This document shows, piece by piece, positions 56,211 through 64,000 of a stretch of DNA of 64,000 nucleotides. Origin of the DNA: CAVTWS01 sp963738445. GTDB taxonomy: Bacteria > Actinomycetota > Acidimicrobiia > Acidimicrobiales > SHLQ01. The notes under the pieces were generated by a model that was not told the DNA's origin, searched no databases, and worked only from the letters and a program-made list of their open reading frames with translations. Each line of letters starts with the position of its first letter. The first letter of the stretch is position 1. A program made the translations under genes and the position numbers. The DNA lies in the NCBI GenBank assembly GCA_963738445.1, contig CAVTWS010000007.1:62001-126000 (forward strand), in the 5' to 3' direction.

Positions 56211-58019
56211 GTGAGCGATCACCCCGACGGCAGTTTGCGGGCGTCCCGCCCCGACGGCGGGCTACGGGCGTCCCGCCACGACGGCGGGCTACGGGCGTCC
56301 CGCCACGACGGCGGGCTACGGGCATGGTGCCGTCTGGTGCTCGACATCGTCGCCCCGGCCGACGTGCTCGACCTGGCGAGCGACGGTGCCGTAGCCGAGG
56401 TGATTCGAGAGCTCGCCGGCCCGCCGGTGGTCGCCGTCGACTCGTCGACGGCGAACTGGAACCCGAGCGGCGGTTCGACTGCTGTGTCGTCCTCGCGGGT
56501 GTCGATTCAGGGGACGTCGAGTCGGCCCGCCGACTGGTGGCCGAAGCGGTCGAGCGGAGCGACATCGTGGCGTTCTGCGCGCCGTTGCCGCTCGATCATC
56601 CGCTCGGGCGCTGGCCGACCTTCTGGGACGCCCTCTTCGCCGAACTCGGCGCGGTACCGGTGGATCCGATCCGGGGCGCGCTCGGGATGATCCCGGGATC
56701 GACCCTGTGTACAGCCAGGCCAGCACGATCTACGTGGCCGAGGGAGCGCTCGATCGAGCGGCGCGGTGGCCGACCTCCGGGCTGCCCCGGGCGGTGGTCC
56801 ATCCGGCTCGCCACGCTCAGGCGGTCCGCGCGACCGTGGCACGATCGGTCGCGGACGGGTTGTCCGCCGAGCTCTCGTCGGCGCGCCGGCGTGTCGCCGA
56901 GACGGACGTGAACCTCGACCAGGCGGCGATCGACCTGGACGCGGTGTCAGCCGCGCCTCGAGCCTGGAGGCGCAGGTGGAGCAACTCGTCCAAGCCGCGG
57001 AGGCGAACCGGGTCGCCAAGGTTCCGCCGATCGCCGCAGAACCCGAACGTCGTCGTCGCCGGGTTCACGCCGTGCCCGCCTTCCCGGCGCCCACCTCCCG
57101 CGAGTTGGCCCGATGGGGTGGGGCCCGCCGCGCGGTGCCCGATGTCGCCGCCGCGGTACCAACTGTCGACGACCAGGTCGCTGCGCTGGTCGACTCCCGC
57201 TACTACCTGGATCGGTACCGCGAGGTCGGACCCAGCGGCATCGCGCCGCGTCAGCACTTCGCCAAGTACGGCCTGGCCGAGCATCGTGACCCGTGCCGGT
57301 GGTTCGACACGGCCTACTACCTGGCCGGCAACCCCGATGTGGTGGCGTCGTCGATCCCGCCGCTCCTCCACTACGTCACCGCCGGATGGCGGGAGGGCCG
57401 AGACCCTCACCCGTGGTTCTCGGGGCGTCACTACCTCGCGCAGAACCTCGATGTCGCCGCCGCCGGCCTGAACCCGTTGGTGCACTTCGTCGTCACGGGC
57501 ATGCGTGAGGGTCGGTCTCCTCACCTGCTGTTGGATCCCGATACGTGCGCTCGGCAGGCGGCCACCCTCGGACTCACGGTGGCCGACCCCTGTGGCTGGT
57601 GGATCGGTGGAGCCTGGCTCCGCGGGGCCTCCCCCCACTGGTTGTTCAGCGTCCCGTGGTATGCGCACCGGGGACCCGACGTGGCGGCTGCGGGTGTCGA
57701 TCCGTTGCGTCACTACGTGGACCACGGGTGGAAGGAGCTGCGCTCTCCGCACCCCCTGTTCGACCCCGACTGGTACCTGACCGTCTACCCCGATGTCGCT
57801 TCGGCCGGCTCGGAGCCGCTCACGCACTACTTGGAGAGCGGTCGATTCGAGGTTCGACGCCCGGGGCCGCTGTTCGATCCGGTCTGGTATCGGGTCGAGG
57901 CCGGCGCCGCGTTGGGCCACGATGAGCCCTGCGAGCACTACCTGAGGGTCGGAAGGGCGCACGGACTGGTGCCCAGTCGTTGGGCGGCGGACCTCCACGC
58001 CAGCGTGTCGTCGAGCTGA
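56211..58019 (+). pseudogene. Degenerate methyltransferase fused to a seven-repeat PDV solenoid, three frameshifts
   Basis: Joined product of about 600 residues. GTG 56211 is followed by a 9-residue tandem repeat (DGGLRASRH). Residues 40-210 resemble SAM methyltransferases of glycan clusters. VLDIVAPADVLDLASDG has lost the glycine-rich loop, while RSDIVAFCAPLPLDHPLGRW, PTFWDALFAELGAVPVDPIR and YSQASTIYVAEG keep the family C-terminal pattern. A coiled-coil (VADGLSAELSSARRRVAETD, LEAQVEQLVQAAEANR) leads to seven repeats of about 38 residues with WYLTVYPDVASAGSEPLTHY and GWKELRSPHPLFD consensus. Frames change near 56445, 56700 and 56950. Such PDV repeats accompany glycosyltransferases; role unknown. 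Confidence 0.65.
56225..56324. repeat. 27-bp in-frame tandem repeat, 3.7 copies
   Basis: Copies start at 56225, 56252, 56279 and 56306. Copies 2 and 3 are identical over all 27 bases, pointing to recent expansion. Because 27 is a multiple of three, copy-number change alters the length of the protein N-terminus without shifting frame. Confidence 0.9.
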
Positions 58020-58032
58020 CGGTCGAGGCGGG

Positions 58033-58656
58033 TCACCAGTCGTGACTCCAATGGTGGACGGCGAACGCGTCGGGGAACGGCTCCCCGGCACGATCGGGCT
58101 CCGAGAAGTGGTAGGGGTACACAATCGACGCCGGCAGCAGAGCGACCGAGGACCGCACCGCGGTGGATGACGATTGGAAGCACCCCGTGACGAACTGGGG
58201 GCCGGTGACCACGTTCGCCGGGCTACCAGCGTGGGCGACGATCGAGTCCGGCAGGCTGCCGACGAGGCGGGCGAGGAAAGGGTGCCGGGGACGAGCACCG
58301 AAGAGGCCCGTGGAGATCCAACGTCGGTCCTCCATCCCGAAGAAGCAGCCGAGATGATCGATGAGCGGGTCGAGAGGTCGAAGCGATTCGAAATCGGTGT
58401 CGATGTAGACCCCCCCGAATCTCCAGATCAGCTCGTACCGGGCGATGTCGGCCTTCATGGCGTACGACGAGGCGTGGTCGTACAAGGCCTGATTGCGCAA
58501 CGGAGGGAGGTTGGTCTCGGTCCATGTCCGGAGCTCCCAACCCGGTTGGTGGCGCCGAAAGGTGGCGCCGTAGTCGATGAGGTGATCGGGGATCGGCCCG
58601 CCCAACCAGATGCGATGGAAGATGGGCGGGATGCCGGAGGTGAGCGCGGCCGGCAT
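58033..58656 (-). CDS. GT32-like glycosyltransferase (DxD)
   Basis: 207 residues. PPIFHRIWLGGPIPDHLIDY at the N-terminus, then MKADIARYELIWRFGGVYID and the metal-binding TDFE (a DxD: YIDTDFE). This is the compact GT32/Och1-TcdA-like fold in which the sugar-nucleotide binds at ADxxRYxxLxxxGGxYxDxD. Acceptor and donor are unknown, often mannose, galactose or glucose. The C-terminus closes with AVHHWSHDW, the usual final HxxxxSW motif. Its ATG overlaps the FkbM gene stop, so both are co-translated. Convergent with the repeat-protein gene. Confidence 0.87.
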   Translation of the reverse strand: MPAALTSGIPPIFHRIWLGGPIPDHLIDYGATFRRHQPGWELRTWTETNLPPLRNQALYDHASSYAMKADIARYELIWRFGGVYIDTDFESLRPLDPLIDHLGCFFGMEDRRWISTGLFGARPRHPFLARLVGSLPDSIVAHAGSPANVVTGPQFVTGCFQSSSTAVRSSVALLPASIVYPYHFSEPDRAGEPFPDAFAVHHWSHDW

Positions 58657-59870
58657 CAGGCGAGCAGATCGATCACGAGGTGGGGCATCGGCTCACGATC
58701 GAGGAGTCGGCGCAGGGAATCGGTGACGCGGCGTCCGGAGACATCCAGGCGGCTGAAGCGGGCACCGCGTGCTTCGAGCCGTTGCAACGACGACGTCAGG
58801 TTCGACCAGTCGTCGGGCGCGTTGGCACGCACGAGCTCGATGACGACGGTGCCGACGCGGCCGGCCTCGATCAGGGAGGTCATGCCGTCGAGCACGCGCC
58901 GCTCGGCGCCCTCCACGTCGACCTTGACGATGCGGTGGAACCGGTGGGCCAGTGCGTCGTCGAGCCGAACGGTCTCGACCTCGGTCGTCGCGCTGGTGTC
59001 GAGCGGGAACCGGCGCCGGTAGTCGTCGGTGTGGGGGATCAGGCTGCTGTTGCCCTGGGCCCGGGTCGAGACGTGCAGGGTGGTCGAGCCGGCGGAATCA
59101 CTCACGGCGCGGGCATCGACGTGGGTCCACGCGCTGAGGTAGTTGATCTGCAGCGAGGTGGCGCACAGGTCACGTATGCGAGGCACCGGCTCGAAGGCGT
59201 GGACGAAACCGCCGGGGCCGACCAGTTCCGCCATGCGCACGGTGAACAGACCGATGTTGGCCCCCACGTCGACACAGGAATCGCCCGGCCGGACCGTGAG
59301 ATCGAGGAACCGGAGCAGCACGGGGTCGTAGTGGCCGCGAAGGACGATGTCGGGCGTGAGGCTGATGTCGTTCGGATCGAGGAGGATCTTGGTGCCCCAC
59401 GAGGTCGTCGTGATCATCCGGTCGGGAGTGAGGACCGCGCTGACCCGCGGCGGCGTTTCTCCGGTGGGCGTCTCGGGTCGGACGAGGTGAGCGAGGTGGG
59501 CGACGACCTCGGAGGGGCTGGCCTCGACCGGGGGCGTCGTCCCGTCGCAGGCGAACCCGACGATCTCGCCCATGAGCTCGGGCAGCGGCCGATGGGCTCC
59601 CAGCGCGATGTCATGACCCCGCTCGAGGTAGGTCGCAGTGGGTTCTACTGCGACCACGGTCGAGACCGACGTGTCGTATCCGTCGAGCGCGGTGTCGACG
59701 AGTCGTTGGGCCGCCGCAGGGTCGAGCGCGGGGACCACGATCAACGTCGACGACCATCGTTCGGCATCCCGACGGAGGAGCTCGACGAGGGTGGTGAGTG
59801 CCCCGACATGCTGGGGGGTGGTCGGGTCCACGGCGAGCGCGACACGCTGGCGCCGATCGGGCGAAGGCAT
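58656..59870 (-). CDS. FkbM-family SAM-dependent methyltransferase
   Basis: 404 residues. The C-terminal half is the FkbM methyltransferase: DSCVDVGANIGLFTVRMAEL for SAM, GGFVHAFEPVPRIRDLC, VDARAVSDSAGSTTLHVS and HRIVKVDVEGAERRVLDGM. The N-terminal 170 residues (VALAVDPTTPQHVGALTTLV onward) form an extra Rossmann-like domain that I do not recognise. Likely O-methylates a glycan sugar, as FkbM enzymes do. The ATG lies 6 bases after a TAGGGT box. Its stop overlaps the GT32 start by one base, so the pair forms a unit downstream of the large GT2. Confidence 0.87.
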   Translation of the reverse strand: MPSPDRRQRVALAVDPTTPQHVGALTTLVELLRRDAERWSSTLIVVPALDPAAAQRLVDTALDGYDTSVSTVVAVEPTATYLERGHDIALGAHRPLPELMGEIVGFACDGTTPPVEASPSEVVAHLAHLVRPETPTGETPPRVSAVLTPDRMITTTSWGTKILLDPNDISLTPDIVLRGHYDPVLLRFLDLTVRPGDSCVDVGANIGLFTVRMAELVGPGGFVHAFEPVPRIRDLCATSLQINYLSAWTHVDARAVSDSAGSTTLHVSTRAQGNSSLIPHTDDYRRRFPLDTSATTEVETVRLDDALAHRFHRIVKVDVEGAERRVLDGMTSLIEAGRVGTVVIELVRANAPDDWSNLTSSLQRLEARGARFSRLDVSGRRVTDSLRRLLDREPMPHLVIDLLA

Positions 59871-59876
59871 GCCCGA

Positions 59877-59882
59877 ACCCTA
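59877..59882 (-). promoter_or_regulatory. Leaderless-type -10 box TAGGGT for the FkbM-GT32 unit
   Basis: On the minus strand TAGGGT lies 6 bases before the ATG at 59870. Confidence 0.5.
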
Positions 59883-59922
59883 CTTCCCAGGTCGCGTCAC
59901 CACGGGCCTCGTCTCGTTGTCG

Positions 59923-62205
59923 TCACAACCAGGGGAGCCGGACCCGGGGCGCCTCGCTGATGCAGAAGTTCTCGTGGTCGAGGCTCAGGTTCGGGTTGAA
60001 CGACGGGTCGGCGAGGAGCCGGTCGCCCCATCGTTCGAGCATGGTGAAGGTCTCGCCCTGGAAGCGCTTCTGCTTGGCCAACGTGTCCTCGGCGCCGCGC
60101 GACTTCGACTCGTAGTGGTAGAGTTCGGCCCACGGTGTGTAGACGACCCGGTAGCCGGCGGTCGTGGCCTTGAGGCAGTAGTCGATGTCGTTGAAGGCGA
60201 CGGCGAGGCCGGCCTCGTCGAGGCCGCCCACCTCGTCCCACACCGACCGGCGGGTCAGCAGGCAGGCTCCTGTGACGGCACCGACGTCGTGCACGCACTC
60301 CAGGCGGCAGAAGTACCCGAAGCTGTCCGGCAGCTCGAACTTGTGACCGTGGCCGGCCACGCCGCCCATGCCCAGGATCACCCCGCCGTGTTGGATGCTG
60401 CCGTCGCCGTACCGGAGCTTGGCGCCGACCACGCCGATCTCGGGCCGTACTGCGTGGATCACCATCTCGGCCAACCATTCCGGGGTGATGACCTCGGTGT
60501 CGTTGTTGAGCAGGCAGATCTGGTCGCCCCGGGCGTGGGCCACCGTGTGGTTGTTGAGGGCCGAGTAGTTGAACGGTTCGTTGTAGGGCAGGACCCGGAC
60601 CGACGGGTGACGATCGATCTGTTCGAGATACTGGAGGGTCGAGGGGTCGGAGGTCTGGTTGTCGACGATGAGGATCTCGTAGCGGGCGTAGGAGGTGCGT
60701 TCGAGCACGGAGTCGACCGCCGTCCGCAACAGGGCGACCTGATCCCGCGTGGGCACCACGATGGACACGAAGGGTTCGTCGGCGAGGATCCGGGTGACGT
60801 GGTACGTGGTCGGGGCCCGACCGACCTCGGCCTCGGCCTGACGATCGGTCCGGTCGAGGTGGTCTTGAACCGCCTGGACCCCGGCCACCTCGGCGTAGCT
60901 CTTCTGGCTGGTCGAGCGAGCGGTCGAACCAGCGATGGCTCGCCAGTGATAGAGGATGTGGGGCACGTTCCCGATCTCGGTCGGGTCGAGCCGCTCGGTG
61001 AGGCGGAAGAGCAGGTCGTAGTCCTGGCTGCCTTCGTAGCCGAGGCGGAAGCCGCCGACCTCCGTGACCAGGGAACGGTCGACGACGAGGAGGTGCCCGA
61101 TGTAGTTCTGGGACTCCAACAGCTCCGGGTTCCACGGCGGTTTGAAGAACGGGTCGTAGTGCCGGCCTCGTTCGTCGATCTTGTCCTCGTCGGAGTACAC
61201 GAGCCGGTGCTCGGGATGTTCGGCCAGGTGGAGAGCCATGACCGCCAGGGCGTACTCGGGCAATTCGTCGTCGTGGTCGAGCAGGGCGACGTAGGCACCG
61301 GTCGCCAGCTCGAGGGCCGAGTTCGAGCAGGCCGAGATGTGGCCGTTCTCGGCGCGGTGCACCACCTTGATCCGAGGATCCGCGGCCGCGGCACGATCGA
61401 GGATGTCCCGTACCTGCGGCGAGGGCGACGCGTCGTCGGCCAGGCACAGCTCCCATCGCGGGTAGCTCTGCGCCACCACCGAGTCGATCATGCGGCGCAG
61501 GAACTTCTCGGGCGGGTCGTAGACGGGCACGACCACCGAGATGAGCGGAGGGTCGGGCAGCGTGGCGATGCGGTGCGAGAGTTTCGCCCGGTCGACGTCG
61601 TCGAGGACGGCGTACAGAGAACGCCACTCGTCGTACCGGATGGCGTCCTCGCGTGCCCCGCGCCCCGTTGATCCTGCAGGGCGTCGTATCGGGTGACGAC
61701 GTGTCGTCGGAGACCACCGAGCCCGCCCTCCCGGAACTGGCTCCAGGCGCTGCGAGCGTGGCCCGGCGACTGGTCTCGCCCCGGGCGAAGGCTGCGACCT
61801 GGGTCGCGATCATCCGGGCGAAGGCCATCGTCTTGGAGATGGGGCGGACGGTGGGTCCGAGGACATCGACGTATCCGGAGGCGCCCGGGAGCTCGAGCGT
61901 GGCCTCCGTCAGGTCGTCGGGCACGAAGACCACCCGGGTGAACTGGTCGCGGCGCTTGCGACTGAAGCGAAGGCGGCCGGGGAACTGGGGATTGGAGGTC
62001 GTGAACGTGCGCAGGATCGGGGCGCGGCGGCGACCGCATCGCGGGTCCGGTACGTGACGCGGAGCATGACCCAGCCGCGAGGAAGCTCGTCGTGGGCCAG
62101 CGTGACGGCCGGAGCTGTTCCCGACACCCGGGCCCGAGTGCGTGACGCCGGGTCCAGGTCGACGAGCTGCTGTCGGGCCACGGGCACGAACCGTTTGCTT
62201 GGCAT
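59923..62205 (-). pseudogene. Large glycosyltransferase with two GT2 domains, two or more frameshifts
   Basis: Joined product of about 760 residues. N-terminal 150 residues form a beta-rich, probably carbohydrate-binding part (GWVMLRVTYRTRDAV, VVFVPDDLTEATLELPG). First GT-A domain: MVVPVYDPPEKFLRRMIDSV, LADDASPSPQVRDIL, VALLDHDDELPEYAL. Second: VSIVVPTRDQVALLRTAVDS, LIVDNQTSDPSTLQYL, ICLLNNDTEVITPEWL, with GACLLTRRSVWDEVGG. The family is the rhamnan/O-antigen type in which each domain adds a distinct linkage. Frame changes lie near 62030 and 61660. ATG 62205 gives the natural start (MPSKRFVPVARQQLVDL). Upstream of FkbM and GT32 on the same strand. Confidence 0.83.
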
Positions 62206-62408
62206 GGAGATCACCCGAGTCAAGAGCGTGGCCTGGAAGTCCGTCGAAGAGCGGAGCCCGTTGGAGGTCGGTTCGGTCGTTGGGGGCACTGTACTGGTGT
62301 CGCGTTCACCCGCCTGGCCAATCACCATGACGGTGCTTGGTCACAGCCGTCCCGGGCCGATGGCATATGATGACCGGCGATCGGAGGACGGGTGGAGGGA
62401 CGAGTCAA

Positions 62409-63305
62409 GTGGCCACGCGGCTGAAGGCGGGGGCCTCTTGCCCAGTCTGTTCGAGCGACCACACGCGTTGGGTGCCTGGAACCACGCGGCCCAGTGAGTG
62501 TCGTGACTGCGGGCATGGCGACGCGTCCCACTCCGTGCGGACGGGAGAGGTCGTCAATCAGGACCCCGAGCGCCCGCCGCCGCCCCGCCCCTCGTTGTTG
62601 CACCGCGACCAACTTCGCATCGTTGCCCCGTTCGTGCACGCGGGATCGCCCCTGATCGACATCGGCTGCAGCAGCGGTACCTTCCTCCGGCACGCGCTCG
62701 ACGTGCTCGATGTCTCGCCCCTCTCCTACGGCGTCGAGATCAGTGAGCCGAACCGGCTGGCCGCACAGCGGGCCGGCGTGACGGTCGAGCGGGCGGTGAC
62801 CGTCGTTCCGTCCGGCGCGGTGGTCACGATGTGGCACTCGGCCGAGCACTTCCCGTTGGCGGAGCTGACGGTGGTCCTGACTGACCTCCGGGAGCGCAGC
62901 GACGAGACGGTGAGGTTGATCGTCTCCGTCCCCAACGGAGCGAGCGTCCAGTGGAAGCTGTTCAAGGATCGCTGGACGTACTACGACCCGGGCGCGCACT
63001 TCTCCCAGTTCTCGCCACGGTCGCTCGACATGGTCGTCGGCCGAGCCGGATGGCGCGCCGTCGCCACCGCCCGTACTCCGGTCTACGGAGGCTTCGGCGC
63101 CGTTCAGAGCTCGATCAACCTGGTTCGACCCCACAACGAGCTGTACCTGGCCCTCAAACGTGGTCAGGGGCAACTGTCGTCGGGACAGAAGGCGAAGTCG
63201 ATCGGAGCGGCGATCCTCACCGCTCCGGTTGCGTTGACCGTCGCCCTCGCCGAGATCGTGCCGCGCCGGGCGAGCGTCCTCACGCAGGTGTTCGCTCCGG
63301 CATGA
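62409..63305 (+). CDS. Class I SAM-dependent methyltransferase with N-terminal zinc-ribbon
   Basis: 298 residues. CPVCSS (about residue 11) and CRDCG (about 32) form a zinc ribbon typical of C-methyltransferases and glycan methyltransferases. The SAM loop is LIDIGCSSGTFLRHAL, followed by YGVEISEPNRLAAQRAG and MWHSAEHFPLAELTVVL (the HxxEH-like helix). Residues past 230 add a hydrophobic helix (AAILTAPVALTVALAEIV), perhaps for membrane association. GTG 62409 is chosen because GGAGGGA precedes it and a TATGAT box lies at 62366-62371; ATG 62367 overlaps that box. Divergent from the large GT2. Confidence 0.8.
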   Translation: MATRLKAGASCPVCSSDHTRWVPGTTRPSECRDCGHGDASHSVRTGEVVNQDPERPPPPRPSLLHRDQLRIVAPFVHAGSPLIDIGCSSGTFLRHALDVLDVSPLSYGVEISEPNRLAAQRAGVTVERAVTVVPSGAVVTMWHSAEHFPLAELTVVLTDLRERSDETVRLIVSVPNGASVQWKLFKDRWTYYDPGAHFSQFSPRSLDMVVGRAGWRAVATARTPVYGGFGAVQSSINLVRPHNELYLALKRGQGQLSSGQKAKSIGAAILTAPVALTVALAEIVPRRASVLTQVFAPA

Positions 63306-64000
63306 GCACGGCCACGCCGTCCGGTACAGAACTCGCCTCCGTCGAGATTGGTTCGGTGGGCGACCCTGCGCTCCCGTCGCCCCGGCGCGAAACTGCGCCC
63401 TCCCGGCGCATGGACGCTCGACACCTGCTCGAGTGGGGGATCACCGTCCCGAGCATCGTCTTGTGTGTGTCGGTGATCGGTCGGCTGGCGTCCGATACGC
63501 GTCGAGGTCTCGACTTCACCGATGAGGGCATGTACCTGCTCTCGGCGGATGCTCGATCCTCGGAGGCGAGCTTCCACAACGCGTTTGGCCGGTACACGCA
63601 GATCCTGTTCCGGATCGCCGGCCATGACGTCGCGCGCTTCCGCCTGCTCGGGCTGCTCCTCCTGGTCGTGGTTGCGGCCGCACTGGGAGACCGGCTCGCC
63701 GCGGTGGCCCGCCGCCTCGGCGGGCTCCCCCGTTCGTGGCCCTTTCGGTTGACCATCATGTCCGCGGTGGTCTCGGCGAGCCTGCACTACTACAACCTGA
63801 TGCTGCTGACCCCGAGCTACAACTGGATGAACCTGCTCGGGATCCTGCTCATGATGGCGGCGGTCAGTCATCTCGTCGATCGACCCGTGCCGAGAGCGCA
63901 TCGCTCGTCAGTGGCCGAGTTGGTGTGGATCCTGGTGATGGTCGTCGGGGGCGCGGTCGCGACGATGGGGAAGCTCAGCTCGGGACCATTGGTGGCCGGG
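63302..64000 (+). CDS. Polytopic membrane protein, GT-C-like (3'-truncated by window edge)
   Basis: 233 codons are visible and the frame is open to the right edge. A disordered N-terminus of about 45 residues is followed by a helix (WGITVPSIVLCVSVIGRLA), then DFTDEGMYLLSADA, which places acidic residues in the first external loop as in GT-C transferases. LLGLLLLVVVAAALGDRLAA, LMLLTPSYNWMNLLGILLMM and VWILVMVVGGAVATMG are further helices. The ATG overlaps the methyltransferase stop (ATGA), so it belongs to the same operon. Related in style to the membrane protein at 2660-4111. Confidence 0.72.
   Translation, partial: MSTATPSGTELASVEIGSVGDPALPSPRRETAPSRRMDARHLLEWGITVPSIVLCVSVIGRLASDTRRGLDFTDEGMYLLSADARSSEASFHNAFGRYTQILFRIAGHDVARFRLLGLLLLVVVAAALGDRLAAVARRLGGLPRSWPFRLTIMSAVVSASLHYYNLMLLTPSYNWMNLLGILLMMAAVSHLVDRPVPRAHRSSVAELVWILVMVVGGAVATMGKLSSGPLVAG

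Noticed and set aside
56225..56324. 27-bp repeats considered as a CRISPR array
   Set aside because: The units are directly adjacent without spacers and encode an in-frame 9-residue repeat; no cas genes are present.

Overview
The window is very GC-rich DNA with dense, short-spaced genes, many GTG starts and ATGA/GTGA overlaps. Gene content (SufU-type Fe-S scaffold, homodimeric AceE, rhamnose genes, DUF4012 and SpoIID/LytB proteins, a DUF222/HNH relic, RNase Sa with barstar, leaderless promoters with TAnnnT boxes) points to an actinobacterium. An uncultured Acidimicrobiia-like lineage is my best guess, by inference only. Many genes carry single-base frameshifts with no in-frame decay, so the sequence is probably an unpolished long-read assembly. 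I annotate those genes as frameshifted and name the intact function.

Layout. 1-4.1 kb: end of a glycosylation operon (sugar epimerase, DegT aminotransferase, polyprenol-phosphate-type GT2, polytopic GT-C-like protein). 4.2-6.8 kb: sufC-sufS-sufU on the minus strand, without sufB/sufD. 6.9-8.3 kb: metallo-beta-lactamase-fold hydrolase and a VapBC pair with a palindromic operator over its promoter. 8.3-16.6 kb: acyl-CoA dehydrogenase, a small membrane protein, a leader peptide with an extraordinarily long Shine-Dalgarno match, three secreted or anchored surface proteins, a hydrolase and an HhH-GPD repair protein. 16.6-22.8 kb: heavily frameshifted aceE, an RNase H-SLOG fusion, a J-domain protein, a TIGR01777 epimerase and a DUF222 relic.

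22.8-31.6 kb: a degenerate HD-GYP/GAF/GGDEF regulator, two tiny divergent genes, then lpd, the E2 acyltransferase, lipB and lipA (the 2-oxoacid dehydrogenase and lipoylation genes that complement aceE), an M24 peptidase and a membrane protein. 31.6-33.7 kb: RNase Sa-like nuclease with a barstar-like inhibitor, then a Gfo/Idh/MocA oxidoreductase. 33.6-42.3 kb: metH divergent from a cobalamin adenosyltransferase, leucyl aminopeptidase, a sirtuin and a rhodanese-MoeB protein.

42.3-64 kb: a cell-surface polysaccharide locus. It holds a Wzx-like flippase, rmlACBD for dTDP-L-rhamnose, two SpoIID/LytB proteins, a Wzm/Wzt ABC exporter, a GT4-GT2 fusion, a degenerate methyltransferase fused to a seven-repeat domain, GT32, FkbM methyltransferase, a large two-domain GT2, another methyltransferase, and the start of a polytopic membrane protein.

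The main unexplained signals are the 16S-tail-complementary leader peptide (10.0 kb), a family of TTCTGGG...CCCAGAA hairpins (39.3 and 49.3 kb), tandem duplications that reiterate stop codons at gene 3' ends, the RNase H-SLOG fusion, and the methyltransferase/solenoid fusion at 56.2-58.0 kb. I saw no tRNA, rRNA, CRISPR array, insertion sequence or prophage.
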